In this document: positions 1-11,900 of the stretch, piece after piece
How positions within the stretch are numbered: the first letter of the stretch is position 1
Layout of the letters: each line of letters begins with the position of its first letter
Origin: Larimichthys crocea
Taxonomy: Eukaryota; Chordata; Actinopteri; Sciaenidae
Length of the DNA: 64,000 nt
Direction of reading: 5' to 3'
NCBI RefSeq assembly: GCF_000972845.2
Contig: NC_040018.1
Location: 18,559,868 to 18,623,867, forward strand
Program-made: the position numbers and the translations under genes
Notes under the pieces: generated by a model
The model's database searches: none
The model's input: the letters and a program-made list of their open reading frames with translations, nothing else
What the model was told of the DNA's origin: nothing

Positions 1-534
1 TGCAGCTAGAGATCAAAATTGACTGCACAACACAAATCACATTTCCTTACAGCCCTTCGATTTTGAAACATATTGGTTGACACAACTGCATCTACTGTAT
101 CCCATATAAATCCCTTCAAAAACCTTTGTTCTTCATGTTGTTACAATATTGATTAGTAAAAAAAAAAAAAAAAAACTACTTCCAACACTATGCAGTTGAA
201 ATGGCTCCAGATTACCAGTTGGTCAGTCGTTTATGATATTGGTCAGGATTCAATAAAAGGTGGAATACACCTCTACTGCTTTCATCTCCTCTCTCCCTGT
301 TTTCCCTCCCTGTGTCTCTTCTCTCTCTCTGGTTGTAAAAAGATCAGTCTGCTCTTTGGTAGAAGGTGTGATTACTTCCTGTCAGTGCCGGCTGTGTTAT
401 GACAGGGCTTTTTGTTTTCCATCCTCTGTCTCTCTACAAAGTGGTGCAAGGCCTTAAAAGTCTGCACAGCTTTTTTTACATATGAAAGTGTGGAAGCAGA
501 AGGTGGCTGGTAAGGTGTGTGTGACAGAGGGAGG

Positions 535-565
<31 letters not shown>

Positions 566-568
566 CGC
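535..568. repeat. (GT)n microsatellite
   Basis: An uninterrupted GT dinucleotide run that degrades into GCGTGCGC at its right end. Confidence 0.9.
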
Positions 569-654
569 ATCTTCAACGTGAATTTCAATAGGAGAATGGG
601 CTCAGCCTATTTCATTCTGTCATGTAGAACTTTGTAGCTGGTACAATCTGTAGC

Positions 655-678
655 TTAGGTTTAGGTTTAGGTTTAGGT
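655..678. repeat. (TTAGGT)4 telomere-like hexamer
   Basis: Four perfect TTAGGT units in tandem. This is one base away from the vertebrate telomere unit TTAGGG, so it may be a degenerate short interstitial telomere-like tract or simply a minisatellite. Confidence 0.8.
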
Positions 679-1259
679 GAGGTAGCTGATGCCGTTTTTT
701 GGCAGAGATCAAGGGAAAGGCAAAGTTCCCAAGGGTGAGCAAAGGAAATAAATTTAACAACTATTAAATGTGCAATGTATGTCATTTTTGCTCATCTGAA
801 CAATATCACACATTTTGTAGTTTTGGCCAATGTACCTACAGAGCTTAACAACCAGTTATAAATTGTGGAACATACGTATCCTGAGAATAGTGAAATTGAG
901 AAATCATACAAATGTGAAGATGAAGTTAAAAGAGCAAATTAAAGGGTTTCTTTAGCACTATTGGTTCCAAATGAGGAAAAACGAAAGGTGAACCCAAGAT
1001 ACATTTTTTTTCTCCTTTAACTTCGCTTTTGCTGTCGAGATGCAATGCATGAGTTTGTAAAGCAATGCTTCACTTTGGAGACAGAGAACGTTTACCATTT
1101 ACCTGTGTGCCTTTACATTTAGTATAATCAAAGTCTTGCAGATTGACATATATTGTCTTTGACTTAGCCTGAAATGCTTTTGGTTAAAACATTGTGGCTT
1201 TGAAAGAGAGCAAATCCTTAGTCTGAAGGGAAGCAAGCATAAGACACAAACAGCTTTAA

Positions 1260-1629
1260 CCCTTTTATAGGGCACTCATTTAAATACTTGAAAACTTAAA
1301 ATTTCAACATTGTTATTGGTGGATATAAGAAGACTTTTTAAAAAAGTTTCAGTTTTCAAGTCAAAGTCAAAGAAGTTACCGTATATGGTCACTCGCCCAC
1401 GTAAAAGAAAATCCCAAAAATATGTAAAACATTTATTTCCAAATTACCAATCAGACATATATTTTACGGAACTTATGACACTTATTTCAAAATATCACGC
1501 GCCTGATACAGTGCAAAAAATGTTGATTGGCTGGAGAAAGTCACATGATTCTGCTCCTTCATTGAGAGATATGGGGCGTTTTAAAAGCCCATGGAAGTGA
1601 CCATATATGGTTCCTCGCCCGATAAAGGG
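1260..1629. mobile_element. piggyBac-like MITE with TTAA target duplications
   Basis: The element begins CCCTTTTATAGGGCAC after TTAA (1256-1259) and ends, read on the other strand, CCCTTTATCGGGCGAGG before TTAA (1630-1633). TTAA duplication together with CCC-starting inverted ends is the hallmark of piggyBac-type transposons. A subterminal motif reading ATATGGTCACTCGCCC near 1384 recurs inverted near the right end (GTGACCATATATGG, 1597-1610). At 370 bp it cannot encode a transposase. The 96-codon open frame at 1310-1600 lies wholly inside and is most likely non-coding. Confidence 0.75.
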
Positions 1630-1633
1630 TTAA

Positions 1634-2990
1634 GCCTGTAATCCGACACGTTGCTGACTAGTCAATGAGTCTTTTGCTTCCAGTTTTCTCAGTCATGTCT
1701 AGCTTCTCGTGTGTATGTGTGGGTGAGTGTATCAGCTAGCATATGGGCGGGTTTAGAGGAGGGGGATTAAGTTGGCGTTTACAGTCCCACTGACCCAGTT
1801 TGTTTGCTGTACAACACATCTTTTAGTCTGACAAAAATGAAACCTTAGCCTTTACACATTCAGCAGATTTATGTACAAGCAAATTTCAAATTTTGAAAAC
1901 AAGGTTGGCAGCAGTGACAAAAGCAGTGTGTAGTAGTGTGTGTGAGGTGTCTTGCATAACACAATGCCAAATAAATAATACGGCACACATTTAAAGGACG
2001 TTGTTCAAAGAATTTGTCTTGAAGCTGACTTGAGAACTGGCTTGAAAAATGAAAACAAACCACAAAGTATTAGGAATATGTTTCAATACTGGTTGGAAAT
2101 ATTGTCATTTAATTTCATGCAAACTCCTGATATCAGGTTTGAATTGCACTTTGTTATACTTGGACATTTATTATGCAATTAATCCTGCGAAACAACCAAA
2201 AAAAAGAAAATCTGTCTGCTCTCATTCAGTCTGCCTCAAAGCCAACTGGAGCTGAAAGGAACCAGCTTTGCAAAACACTTTCAAGAAAGGAAATATTCTA
2301 ACAATAATAGAATTCTAATATCCTGTTTTTCTTATTAAACAGAAAAATACAATCGCACACCTTTTGAATTTAAGATTCTCTCTTTACTGTTTGTTTAGCT
2401 TTCTGTTCATGGTCATGAGGGAGAGATGTCAATCACATTGGCAGAAGCTTTAATGCAAGTGTGTTTCTGGTGATATATTTAACAACTGCAACAACAGTAG
2501 TCAGTGCATATTTTGAAAAAGTACACGGAAAGAAAGATTTGTTTTCTTTTGCATTTCTGTTTGAGAGCTTGATGAGAGAGGCAAACCATAAATTGATGCA
2601 AGGAGAGAGAAAGAAGAAAAACAGAGAGAGGGAGTAGTGTCTAGGTCAGGGTGTCCTGACTCTGTCAGTGCAGCTGATTTTATGGCATGCTGTCTGGACA
2701 GATGCCATCCACACTCATAACCACTGCTTATGTGTGTGTTTCCCTGTGTGTGTGTAGATTTTGTGTAGTTTTTCTTGATTTCAGTGTTTTGTGTGTTTGT
2801 TCGGTGTTTCAGGGTACAAATGTGGATATGTGTGTGGCTTAGACACTATTATATAGAAGATTAGATATTACTCAGATTAATTATTTTCTTCTTGTTTCTT
2901 TTCTGGCTGGCAAACATATCAGGTTAATGGTTACTGCAAACAAAAACAGTTTCTGAGAGTCCCAACATATGGTTACTGTGTTTTTGGCAG
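1634..2990. other. non-coding region upstream of greb1 start exon
   Basis: No coding signal found. The last part (about 2700-2990) contains GT-rich tracts and a polypyrimidine/AG acceptor ending at 2990, so at least that part is intron preceding the first coding exon of greb1. Confidence 0.5.
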
Positions 2991-2997
2991 GACACCA

Positions 2998-5900
2998 ATG
3001 GGGAACTCCTACGCGGGCCAGCTGCGGACCACGCGCTTTGAGGAGGTCCTCCATAACTCCATTGAGGCGTCACTGAGGTCAAACACTGTAGTGCCTCGAC
3101 CTGTCTTCTCACAGCTATACCTCGAGACAGAGCAGCCATTGGCACATGATGGTGGGTTGCATGGATGCAAAGGAGAAGGTGTGATAATGAGTTTGATCAA
3201 AGTGTCCATTTCCTCTCATTTAAGTCTGTATCCGCTTGTCACTCTTGTTCCCTATTAAGATTGTATGCTTTTTGTGTATGTCCCTAACAGGCCGTACAGA
3301 TAACGATGATGAGGATGATGAAGATGGCTCAGAGTCTAACAGCCCTCCAATACCCTATCAGATGAAGCCCCCACCTGAGGGGTGCTGCACCACAGATGGT
3401 TTGTACACCTAAGTCGTATTTCCACAACGTACTACATGACATTCAGCTCCACTGTACTTAGTGTGCCTCTAATTTGTAATTTGGACAGTACCACCAATGT
3501 AGGGAGAGCTGATCATCAACTTAGTTGGGAAACAAACAGGAAACCGCACTAGACCTTTCTTCACTTCTTCACTCTAACTTCACTGCTTACCTTTTCCTCA
3601 GCTCACATCCACCATCACTCTCCAGTGCTTCCTCTTTTTCACCATTCACACACTAACTACGCCCACAAGAGCTGCTACTCATATAACAGGGTAGGGGACG
3701 TTATGAAGGCATGGTGTTCCAGACACATCTGCACTTTGTCAGCTGGCCATAGAAAATTGTGGTTGCTATTGATGTTAGCTTGGTTACATAAAAATACAAG
3801 CTTTGTGCAGGATGTCCCTGGTTGTTGAACAACCTATCAGTTATTCTGATTGTTTCACCTCACCAGGTACTATCCAAAATAGAAAACCAAGCCATACCAT
3901 GTGGTTAAAAAGTGGTTATTATACATCTAAAATCTAAAAAACCTTCAGTATATCACCATTTATTAAGATCTTGTATTGCATGAGAAAAGTTGTCACCAGG
4001 AGATGAGCAATTTCAAACAGGCACACTGACCATCATGCGGATGAAAGTGATGAAAGGGAGATAAGATAAGATATTCATGTGCTAAAGTTGGGAAGAGAAA
4101 ATATTATTCACCATGATAACAGATAAAGGATGAATGAGCAGCAGAGAAATATCCAGGTCAGCTGTCTACATACTGTATATCATTATTATGTATTCTACTT
4201 TAAGACAAAGCCATGTAAAAGTCAAAGTGAAGCTACCAGATCATTTTGTGAAAATGTCTGTCCTGTCTTTTCCTTCCCACAGGCTTCTGTCAGGCGGGCA
4301 GAGACCTGCGTCTGTCCTCTCTGGCATCAGATCCCCTGGATGTGCCCCCTGGGTTCATGTTGATAGGGGTGAAGTCCCCCTCCCTCCTTGAGAACCTGCT
4401 AGTGTGTGCCGTGGACCGCCGCTTCCTGCCGGACGAACGGGGTCACAATGCATTGCTGGGTAAGGATGGAGACTTACAGAGATGTGGGAAAATATCTTCA
4501 CTATTGAAAAGTGAAAAACTTTTCATAATGTCAACTTTAGAACTAAAAAAAGCAATAGTACACCATTTTGGGAAAAACCTTTATTTACATTTCACAAGAG
4601 TGACACAAAAAAGCAAGACTTAGACTGGAGACAAAGAGAAAAAAGCAACCACTAGTTCTCTCCAAATTAAAAAAAATAAAAATAAACTATTTATTTAAAG
4701 TCAACGACAATACATTTGTGAATTTTTCACCTGTGACTGTAGGTATACATAAAATTTCATAAAATAAAAGCATTTTCTGTGTGTGTGCTTCCTCCAGGTT
4801 TCTCAGGGAACTGTATGGGCTGTGGAGAGAAAGGTTTTCGCTATTTTACTGAGTTCTCCAACCACATTAACCTGAAGCTCAGCACCCAGCCCAAGAAACA
4901 GAAGCACTTGAAGTACCATCTGTACCGAAACAACCAGGGCGTGCTGGTTAAAGGAGCTCCCATCTGCTGGAGGGGACACGGTAGTAGATGCATATATGTG
5001 CTGTATTTGACAACTGAAGTGGTTCTCTGATTTAAAATTTGGTACAACAGTATTTCTGATAAATGATAAAGTGTGATTTAGAAAAAGCTAAATATATTCT
5101 TGTGTTTTTAAGGTTGTTTTTAGTTTAATGCTGGTAACCACTATATAGTATGTGTTATCATTCTTCCACTGGGCAACTGCAAATGAAAATGACTGTATGT
5201 ATGGATAAGTTAATTAACTGAAAGGAAAGACTTTTATACCTACAGGAAAAAGTGAGGTCTTCATCATACCCATAATTTGGACACTGGGGCTCTACACAGT
5301 TAATGTACTGTAGATGTGTTCATCCTAAGAATGTATAATGGAAGTGAAACAAGCAAGCAAAATACATGTACAATGTGAGAGGTATGAGGTTGTACTTTCA
5401 CCAGCTCACAAGCACAATTCATGTATTCGGACTTCAGGCCGACTTTAGGCCGTGTATTTTTGTCCTAAGTCCTACAATCCGACATATATTGATCAGGAAT
5501 CTATGCGTGTACAGGTCTGACCAGATGGACAAGTAGTAAAGCCTTAAGGACAGGTGAAAGGTGAGACTGCAGAGTGTATATAGAGGCCACAGCCTGGAGG
5601 TCTCATCAAATTAAAATAGTGTGAGAGGACACCAAAGGCTTGTGAGAAGGGACATTAACCCTGTAGATGGAGTGCTCTCTCAATGTTTCAATGGGGTCAG
5701 CATCAGTAGCATAGTTTGGACAGCTGGTCTTGACTCATTCCTGGCAAAAAGATGATATTTCTTTCCTGGACACTGCTTGCTTTAGGGATATGAGAGTGAT
5801 ATGAAATAGGGGAAAGAGAGAAGCATACACTGTGGTTCCTGTAGGATGAAGCATCCCTCCATACCAGTCATTCACTCACTCCTTTGCTGCAGGGCCATCT

Positions 5901-8900
5901 GTTGTCTCACTCCAGAACTATGTAGTATTATGTCAAGCCTGTTTCAAGAACCAGGTTTACTGAGTTATGTGGATAACTTTGCTGAACATGTCTAAACTGA
6001 GTCCGTTCCAGGCTTTACTTAATTTACTCATTTAAACTTACTGCTTGGAGTTTGCACATATGAATGGTCATACACATCTATACACACAGACTCACACTGA
6101 GTAACCTAGCTGTTGTGAAGTTTATTTTTCCTTGGATATCACATTACCTAGTTTGCACGTCTGTGTGTGTTTCAGATGGCAGGATGAGACAGATGGGGCC
6201 CAGCCTGTCAGAAGGCCATGTGACATCAGATGAACAGCCACCAAACATGGCACTGACTCACCCATCACACACACCTGGCAGCTACACAGGTAATACACAG
6301 AAATCTGCTCACACTTGAATATCAAATCCAAGCATGTCACGCTGAGTTCATTGAGCTGAAAGACCACAGACAGTTGTTGGCACACACCTGTAGCTCACTA
6401 GAACAAGCAGTACAAGAGACAGAAGGCAATAAGTGACAAACACACAGATATTCTTTCATGAAAGATTAAGTTATTAATCGATTTTTTTTCTATCTGTCTG
6501 TAAACAGCAGGATCACATGTGGACCCAAGTGGTCTGCCTCAAACAGTTGATGTCCCCCACCCGCTGACAAATGGCAACCATGCTGTTCCGTCTGTCACCC
6601 AGCCACCTTTGAATCAGTCAGGGCCTGGGAGACCCTCAGCTACAGGTACAGATTGTGCACAGACTGGTAAATTCAGCTGTATAGTCCATTTAACAAACAG
6701 AAGGATGTGTATATATGACATGTACTTTGAAAGATTTACACATTTGTTATTCAGGTTTTTATGAGTTTAACTGTCCAACACCTTCACTTAAGATTAGATG
6801 AGTGAAACTCTAAATATTTAAAAAGTAGAAACAGATTTGCCAGCCCTCATGTTTCTTTCACTATCATACAAAAGTACACCCATGACAACCCATAAACATA
6901 AATCTCTGACTGAAGAGCGAGTGAGATGAGGAATGGTTCAGTGAATTTGTGTGCATATGCAGTCATATTATTCCTGGCTTTGTGGAGCATCCTGATTGAA
7001 ATGTTTGTTTAAATGAGAAACAAACAAAAGTCCTGGCAGTTATACACACTGAAACTCTTGATGTGATTTTTTCCCATAAAAATTACCCTGGAAATATTAC
7101 TTTAGTGAGACATCTTGTTCCTTCTTCTCAGTACTGCACTTTTAAATATTGTTATAACGTTTTAAATATTCCATTATCACTCTTGTACACAAGGATAAGA
7201 TAAGATGTATCTCATAAAATGAAAAGCTGTGAATGAGAGCATTTTTAAATATCACAAAACAAGTCTAAATCACTATTAAGTTAAATTCTTGTGAAATATA
7301 CCAAAACTAATGATAATAGATAATAGTAATATGGTAAAGTAGACTAACTCACCAACTAACTGCATGCAAACTAAGGGTTTAAAGTTATTAGAATCAGAAT
7401 AACTTTTAATCACTTTTTATTGACTTGAGTAACATGTAATGTACTGCTGCTCATCTAAAGTGTAGAATAAATGTAAATTCTTATTTAAACTAGTTTCTCA
7501 CTTTTATCTGGTTCCTTGTGTGCATGTAAACGTGGTCAGTTTGTGTCTGTTGCCATTAAGCCCTTTCCCTGGGTTTCTTCACACCTCTGAAAGGGAGAGC
7601 TCCTACCAGTGGCAGCCATAACAGTGTGTGTGTCTTATAACACCCCTGCTATACAGGAGCCGGCCAGCTGCATTGTGTGTTGGGGGTTGTCCTTTGTCTT
7701 TCTGTCTCTCTCCCTCCCTCTCCTTCTGTCTGTCACCTCTATTAACCAGGGTTGTAAAATTCCCGCTCTGTCTCATCTTTTTTCCTGCTTTCTCGCTGAA
7801 TGAAAAGCTTCCTTCCTGTCAATGTTGTTTTTTTTTCATGGCCCTTTTAACAAGTGGACCTTTTATGTGTCTCCCTATTACTGCATTTCAACACAGAGGA
7901 AGAGGAAGAGACAGGTTAATGTATGACTAAAATACAACTGTTTTATATTACTGTATCAACAGTAAAGGTCCATCATTTAGTGTATGTTCAGTTGATTTTG
8001 GGGTTATTTAAATTTAAGAAAACAGACTATATAGGAAATCATTACTGAATCACATTGAGTTGTAAAAGTGTGACACTCAAAAATGAAAATAAATAAATAA
8101 ATAAGCTCAACAAATGACAAATATTAAGCAACTTAGCATCAACTTACGAGCATGAGCAATGCCAATGGTAAAATATGAATACAATAAAATATTTATGTAC
8201 ACATTAAAAGTGTTAACGGGTAAACTACAAACTTGCTATGCAATGTTATATGAATTTTCTTTTTTATACTGCAGGGCCACATGCAAATGCTGGACCTCCA
8301 AAAAAGAGACACAAGGGTTGGTCACCTGAGTCATCTGCCAACAGTCTGTCGGAGACCACTGTGAAGACACCACCCTCTTCGTCAGCCTTATCAACATCAT
8401 CAGTGCCCTCTGTCATCACAAATGGAGCCAGATCAGGTAAGAAAGAGAAGAGATGTATACAGACAGACAGGCTAAAGGGAGAAATGTGTGAAATGATGTG
8501 ATTTGAGATATGTTTTCATTGCTATATGTGTAATCAAGAAGGGTTTCTGTGTCTTTGTGTATATGTTAATGTGTTTTTGTGCTTTCTCCAGAGACTGCAG
8601 CCCCGCTGAATTCATCCCAGGGGTCCTTAACCCCACTTTCTCCCCCAGGCCTGTCTGTAACAATCCCTGATCAGCTGTTACACATCTGCAGACTGCAGCC
8701 GGTCATCTTTAAAGGTCAGATCATTTCCATTACTGATTTATGATGATAGGATGCACTTTGTTTTTCTTCAGCAGCCACACATACCTACACCACCTACAAC
8801 AGATTACATTATTGGTACCAGTGAGAGAGTTAACCAATCAGTCAAAATCATTATTGACTAGTATCATTTTCCATCCAGCTGTCACTACTAGACTTTCTCA

Positions 8901-11900
8901 AGCAGGTGAACAGGTGAACTTTGCAGTAGCCACCCAACAGATGGCCATTTTAGCTCGCCTCTTCCCACAGGTTAGAGGTCAGCCCACACCCGAGGCTGTT
9001 TCTCAGCCCTTTTGCCCTCCCCTCATCCCCTCCTCTCCACCCTTTTCACCCGTTTCTATCACCTGTCAACTCCACCTCCCCTCTCCATCTTCTATACACT
9101 CAACCAGTTCCCACATCTGGTGTATGTACCTTCTATTTTCATTCTGTTCTCTTCTTATTCATCACCTATGTGGCCTTCACCTCACTAACCACCCATACTA
9201 TAATTTCCTTTTTTTTCTGACACTTGAGCTGCTCTTTGTACCTTCCATCACATACACCTATCCCTACTATTAACACCCTCTGCCTTGGGAGTAGCTGCAT
9301 TTTCCCACCGCTTGACTGGTATCTATTTGAGTTTATTGCAGTGTCAGATGTTCATATAGTAACTGAAACACAATACACATGTGAACATCAAAATAAAACC
9401 TAACATAGGTCATGATGAAATACCTACATCCTTTTCTTATTATAGAATATGTTTTTTTTTTCTTTGCAAGACCTACTTTTGCATTTCCATTTATTTCATT
9501 GCAATCATTTGACAGATTTTATTGTCCAGAACCTTACCATCCACATACAATGGGAGCAATTTTTGGCAAAGTATATAACCTACTGATACTTCACTATGTG
9601 AAATCGGCTGAATGAAAACCCTACGGTTAACAGCTAAATCTACCACCGGAGCTATAGACCCAAATCCAAGTTATTCTCAGCCACATCACTGCGTTCATCT
9701 CTCATTGACATAGGTCACGGCCCACTCCCTCAGCTGACTGGAAATGTCAGTGAAGTGCTCGTCAGTTCTCTGCTGCAGAGTTGTTACCTGAGCTCCCAGA
9801 CGCTCCCCAGAGTCTACCAGCACTATGGACCATCACCCATTCAGCCACTGTCAACTGAGATGCAGATTCTACTCACAGTATACTACCTTGTTCAGCTAGG
9901 TGAGTTTAAACCTGCTTCCAGAATAAAAGCTGTTGTCATACACAGTTTAGTAAGACTGTACAGTGGAGTCAAGTGATTGATCTTTCATGATATCATTGCT
10001 ATGCCTTATAATGGCCACTAGAGGGCAGACTGGTTAACAGTTAATAAGCTATTCCATTATGTATTCTTCTTTACCTTACTTACTGTTTTCTTTTTCTCTC
10101 ACCTATATTAATCCAAGGCCCTGACCAGGTGCCCCTGATAGAGGACTTGGAGCAGATATTCATGAGGTCATGGAGGGAGTCCCACCTCAGTGAGATCAGA
10201 CAGTACCAGCAGCCTCAAACACCCGCCAGCCAAGGGAGGCACTATGGCATAGAGGTGAAACAGGGCATCTGATAAGTCACTGATAACATCTAGTTTAATA
10301 AACAAAAAAGAAACAAATTCTGATGACAAGACAGAATAAGACTAGATAAATGAACAAATTACTTATCCTTTTCTACTCTGTCATCAGACCCCATCCACCC
10401 TGCCTGGCCTCCCACAGCATCTCTCCTTACCTCCCCAGAGCCAGCAACCCCTGACCCCCAGCCAGCTCCCCTGGCTCGCCCAGCTAGCTGCATCATCCTG
10501 TGGAGAAGGCGTGGTGGTGTTGGGGGAGCAGATCGGATCTTTGGCTCAAGGCATCCAGCAAACGTTCAGCAGGCTAATGGAAGGACGGCTCGGAAACACA
10601 AACTACGTGGTCATCATTGTCACTGCACCGGGACAGGAAACGCAGTCATGTGTGGTAGTCACAGGTGGGAATTGTGTTTTTACATGTTTTTATGTGCAGG
10701 TAAATGTTGTAAAGTTTCCCTAAGATTGGAACTGATTTTGGTCACTACACTACAACACTCTCAGCTCTGTCTGCAGCACATATAGTCACAGAATATGTAA
10801 CACAGCTGAGCAGACAATGGCGCAGAGTTAGTAGTGTTTTCATTGTAAATTGCTAACTAATTTGTGAAATACATTTCTGGAAAGTTAGTAATAACAATGA
10901 CCCAATCATTTCTCCTTTTCTTTGCTAGTGATGTAGCTAGCCAGCTAGTACATTCAGTATTTTAACAGAAATACAAAGCCTCGTTTTGACAGACTTTTGT
11001 TTGCCCTGTTAAAGTTTCTGAATTATGCTCTTAATACAAACACATGTATCATGTAACATTTTCAGTTGACAGAAACTCTTCAAGGCATGGATTGTGAAAA
11101 ATTTACAGGAACGTGTTGTGTGGTGGCTAAGTCACGTGCAACACCTAGTAAAATTCAGTATTATCAGTCTGGTATGGTCTTTGGCCTTATGTCAAACCGG
11201 TTTTAATATTTTTTGATCAAAAAGAATAAAGCAGCATTTTAATCCAGGGAATATTTGTTCATGTTGCAGGTAAACGCCAGTGTCGTGCCTTGGCAGAGAG
11301 TATGTTTTCTCCCAAAGAGGGTCTGAAAGAAATCAACCACCAACTCTCCACCGGTGTTGCCCAGGAACTCATCCACTACTGCAATTCCCTTGGACAAGGT
11401 GTGCCCGACTGTCTGCCTGCTTTTTTGTGCGTGCACATTTGTGTGTGCACTACAGATATATTAATGTGTGCCTTTCTGTTCCTTAGATGGTGATTTGGAT
11501 TCCCTGCTGAATAGTGCCACTGTGGACAGCAATGAGTCATCACCCTTATCCAGTAGTCAGGAATCATCTGAGAGAGAGACTGTTAAAACCACACAAAGTC
11601 CAAAGGATTCACAAACACAGTGTTCAAAAGAGTCTACCAGCCCTAAAGAAAGAGCATCAAGTCCCAAAGACACCTGTTCAGGTGAGAACGAGGCTGAAGT
11701 GTTCACTGTATATGAAATGCATTTCCTTGCCTCACCACAATGTGAAAAATAAAACTAGTGTTTGGTTAAATTTAAAAATGTCCATTTTCTTTAGTATTAC
11801 GTTACTAAAGTTTTTTTTTTAATTTGCCTTTTGTCTGCTTGCTGATGTAACTCATCTCTTGGATCCAAGTGATTTACTATAGAACACAGAAAAATAATCA

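Larger units (their letters stand above)
1..1259. other. non-coding upstream region
   Basis: No gene can be supported here. The stretch holds a poly-A run near 158-175, a pyrimidine-rich stretch around 285-345, a GT repeat at 535-568 and four TTAGGT units at 655-678. The greb1 start codon lies 7 nt into an exon that begins at a splice acceptor (2990/2991), so this region is either intron between a non-coding greb1 first exon and exon 2, or the greb1 upstream flank. The short open frames look like chance readings of repeats. Confidence 0.5.

Noticed and set aside
1310..1600. 96-codon open frame rich in Lys/Arg
   Set aside because: It lies wholly inside the TTAA-flanked MITE, has no splice or start context and no recognisable domain.
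4130..4391. open frames overlapping greb1 exon 3
   Set aside because: They read through the acceptor into the exon; the extra 5' part is intron.
8971..8972. donor CACAG|GTTAGA for the greb1 cassette
   Set aside because: It would give a 92-nt exon and shift the frame; the GTCAGC donor 7 nt later keeps phase.
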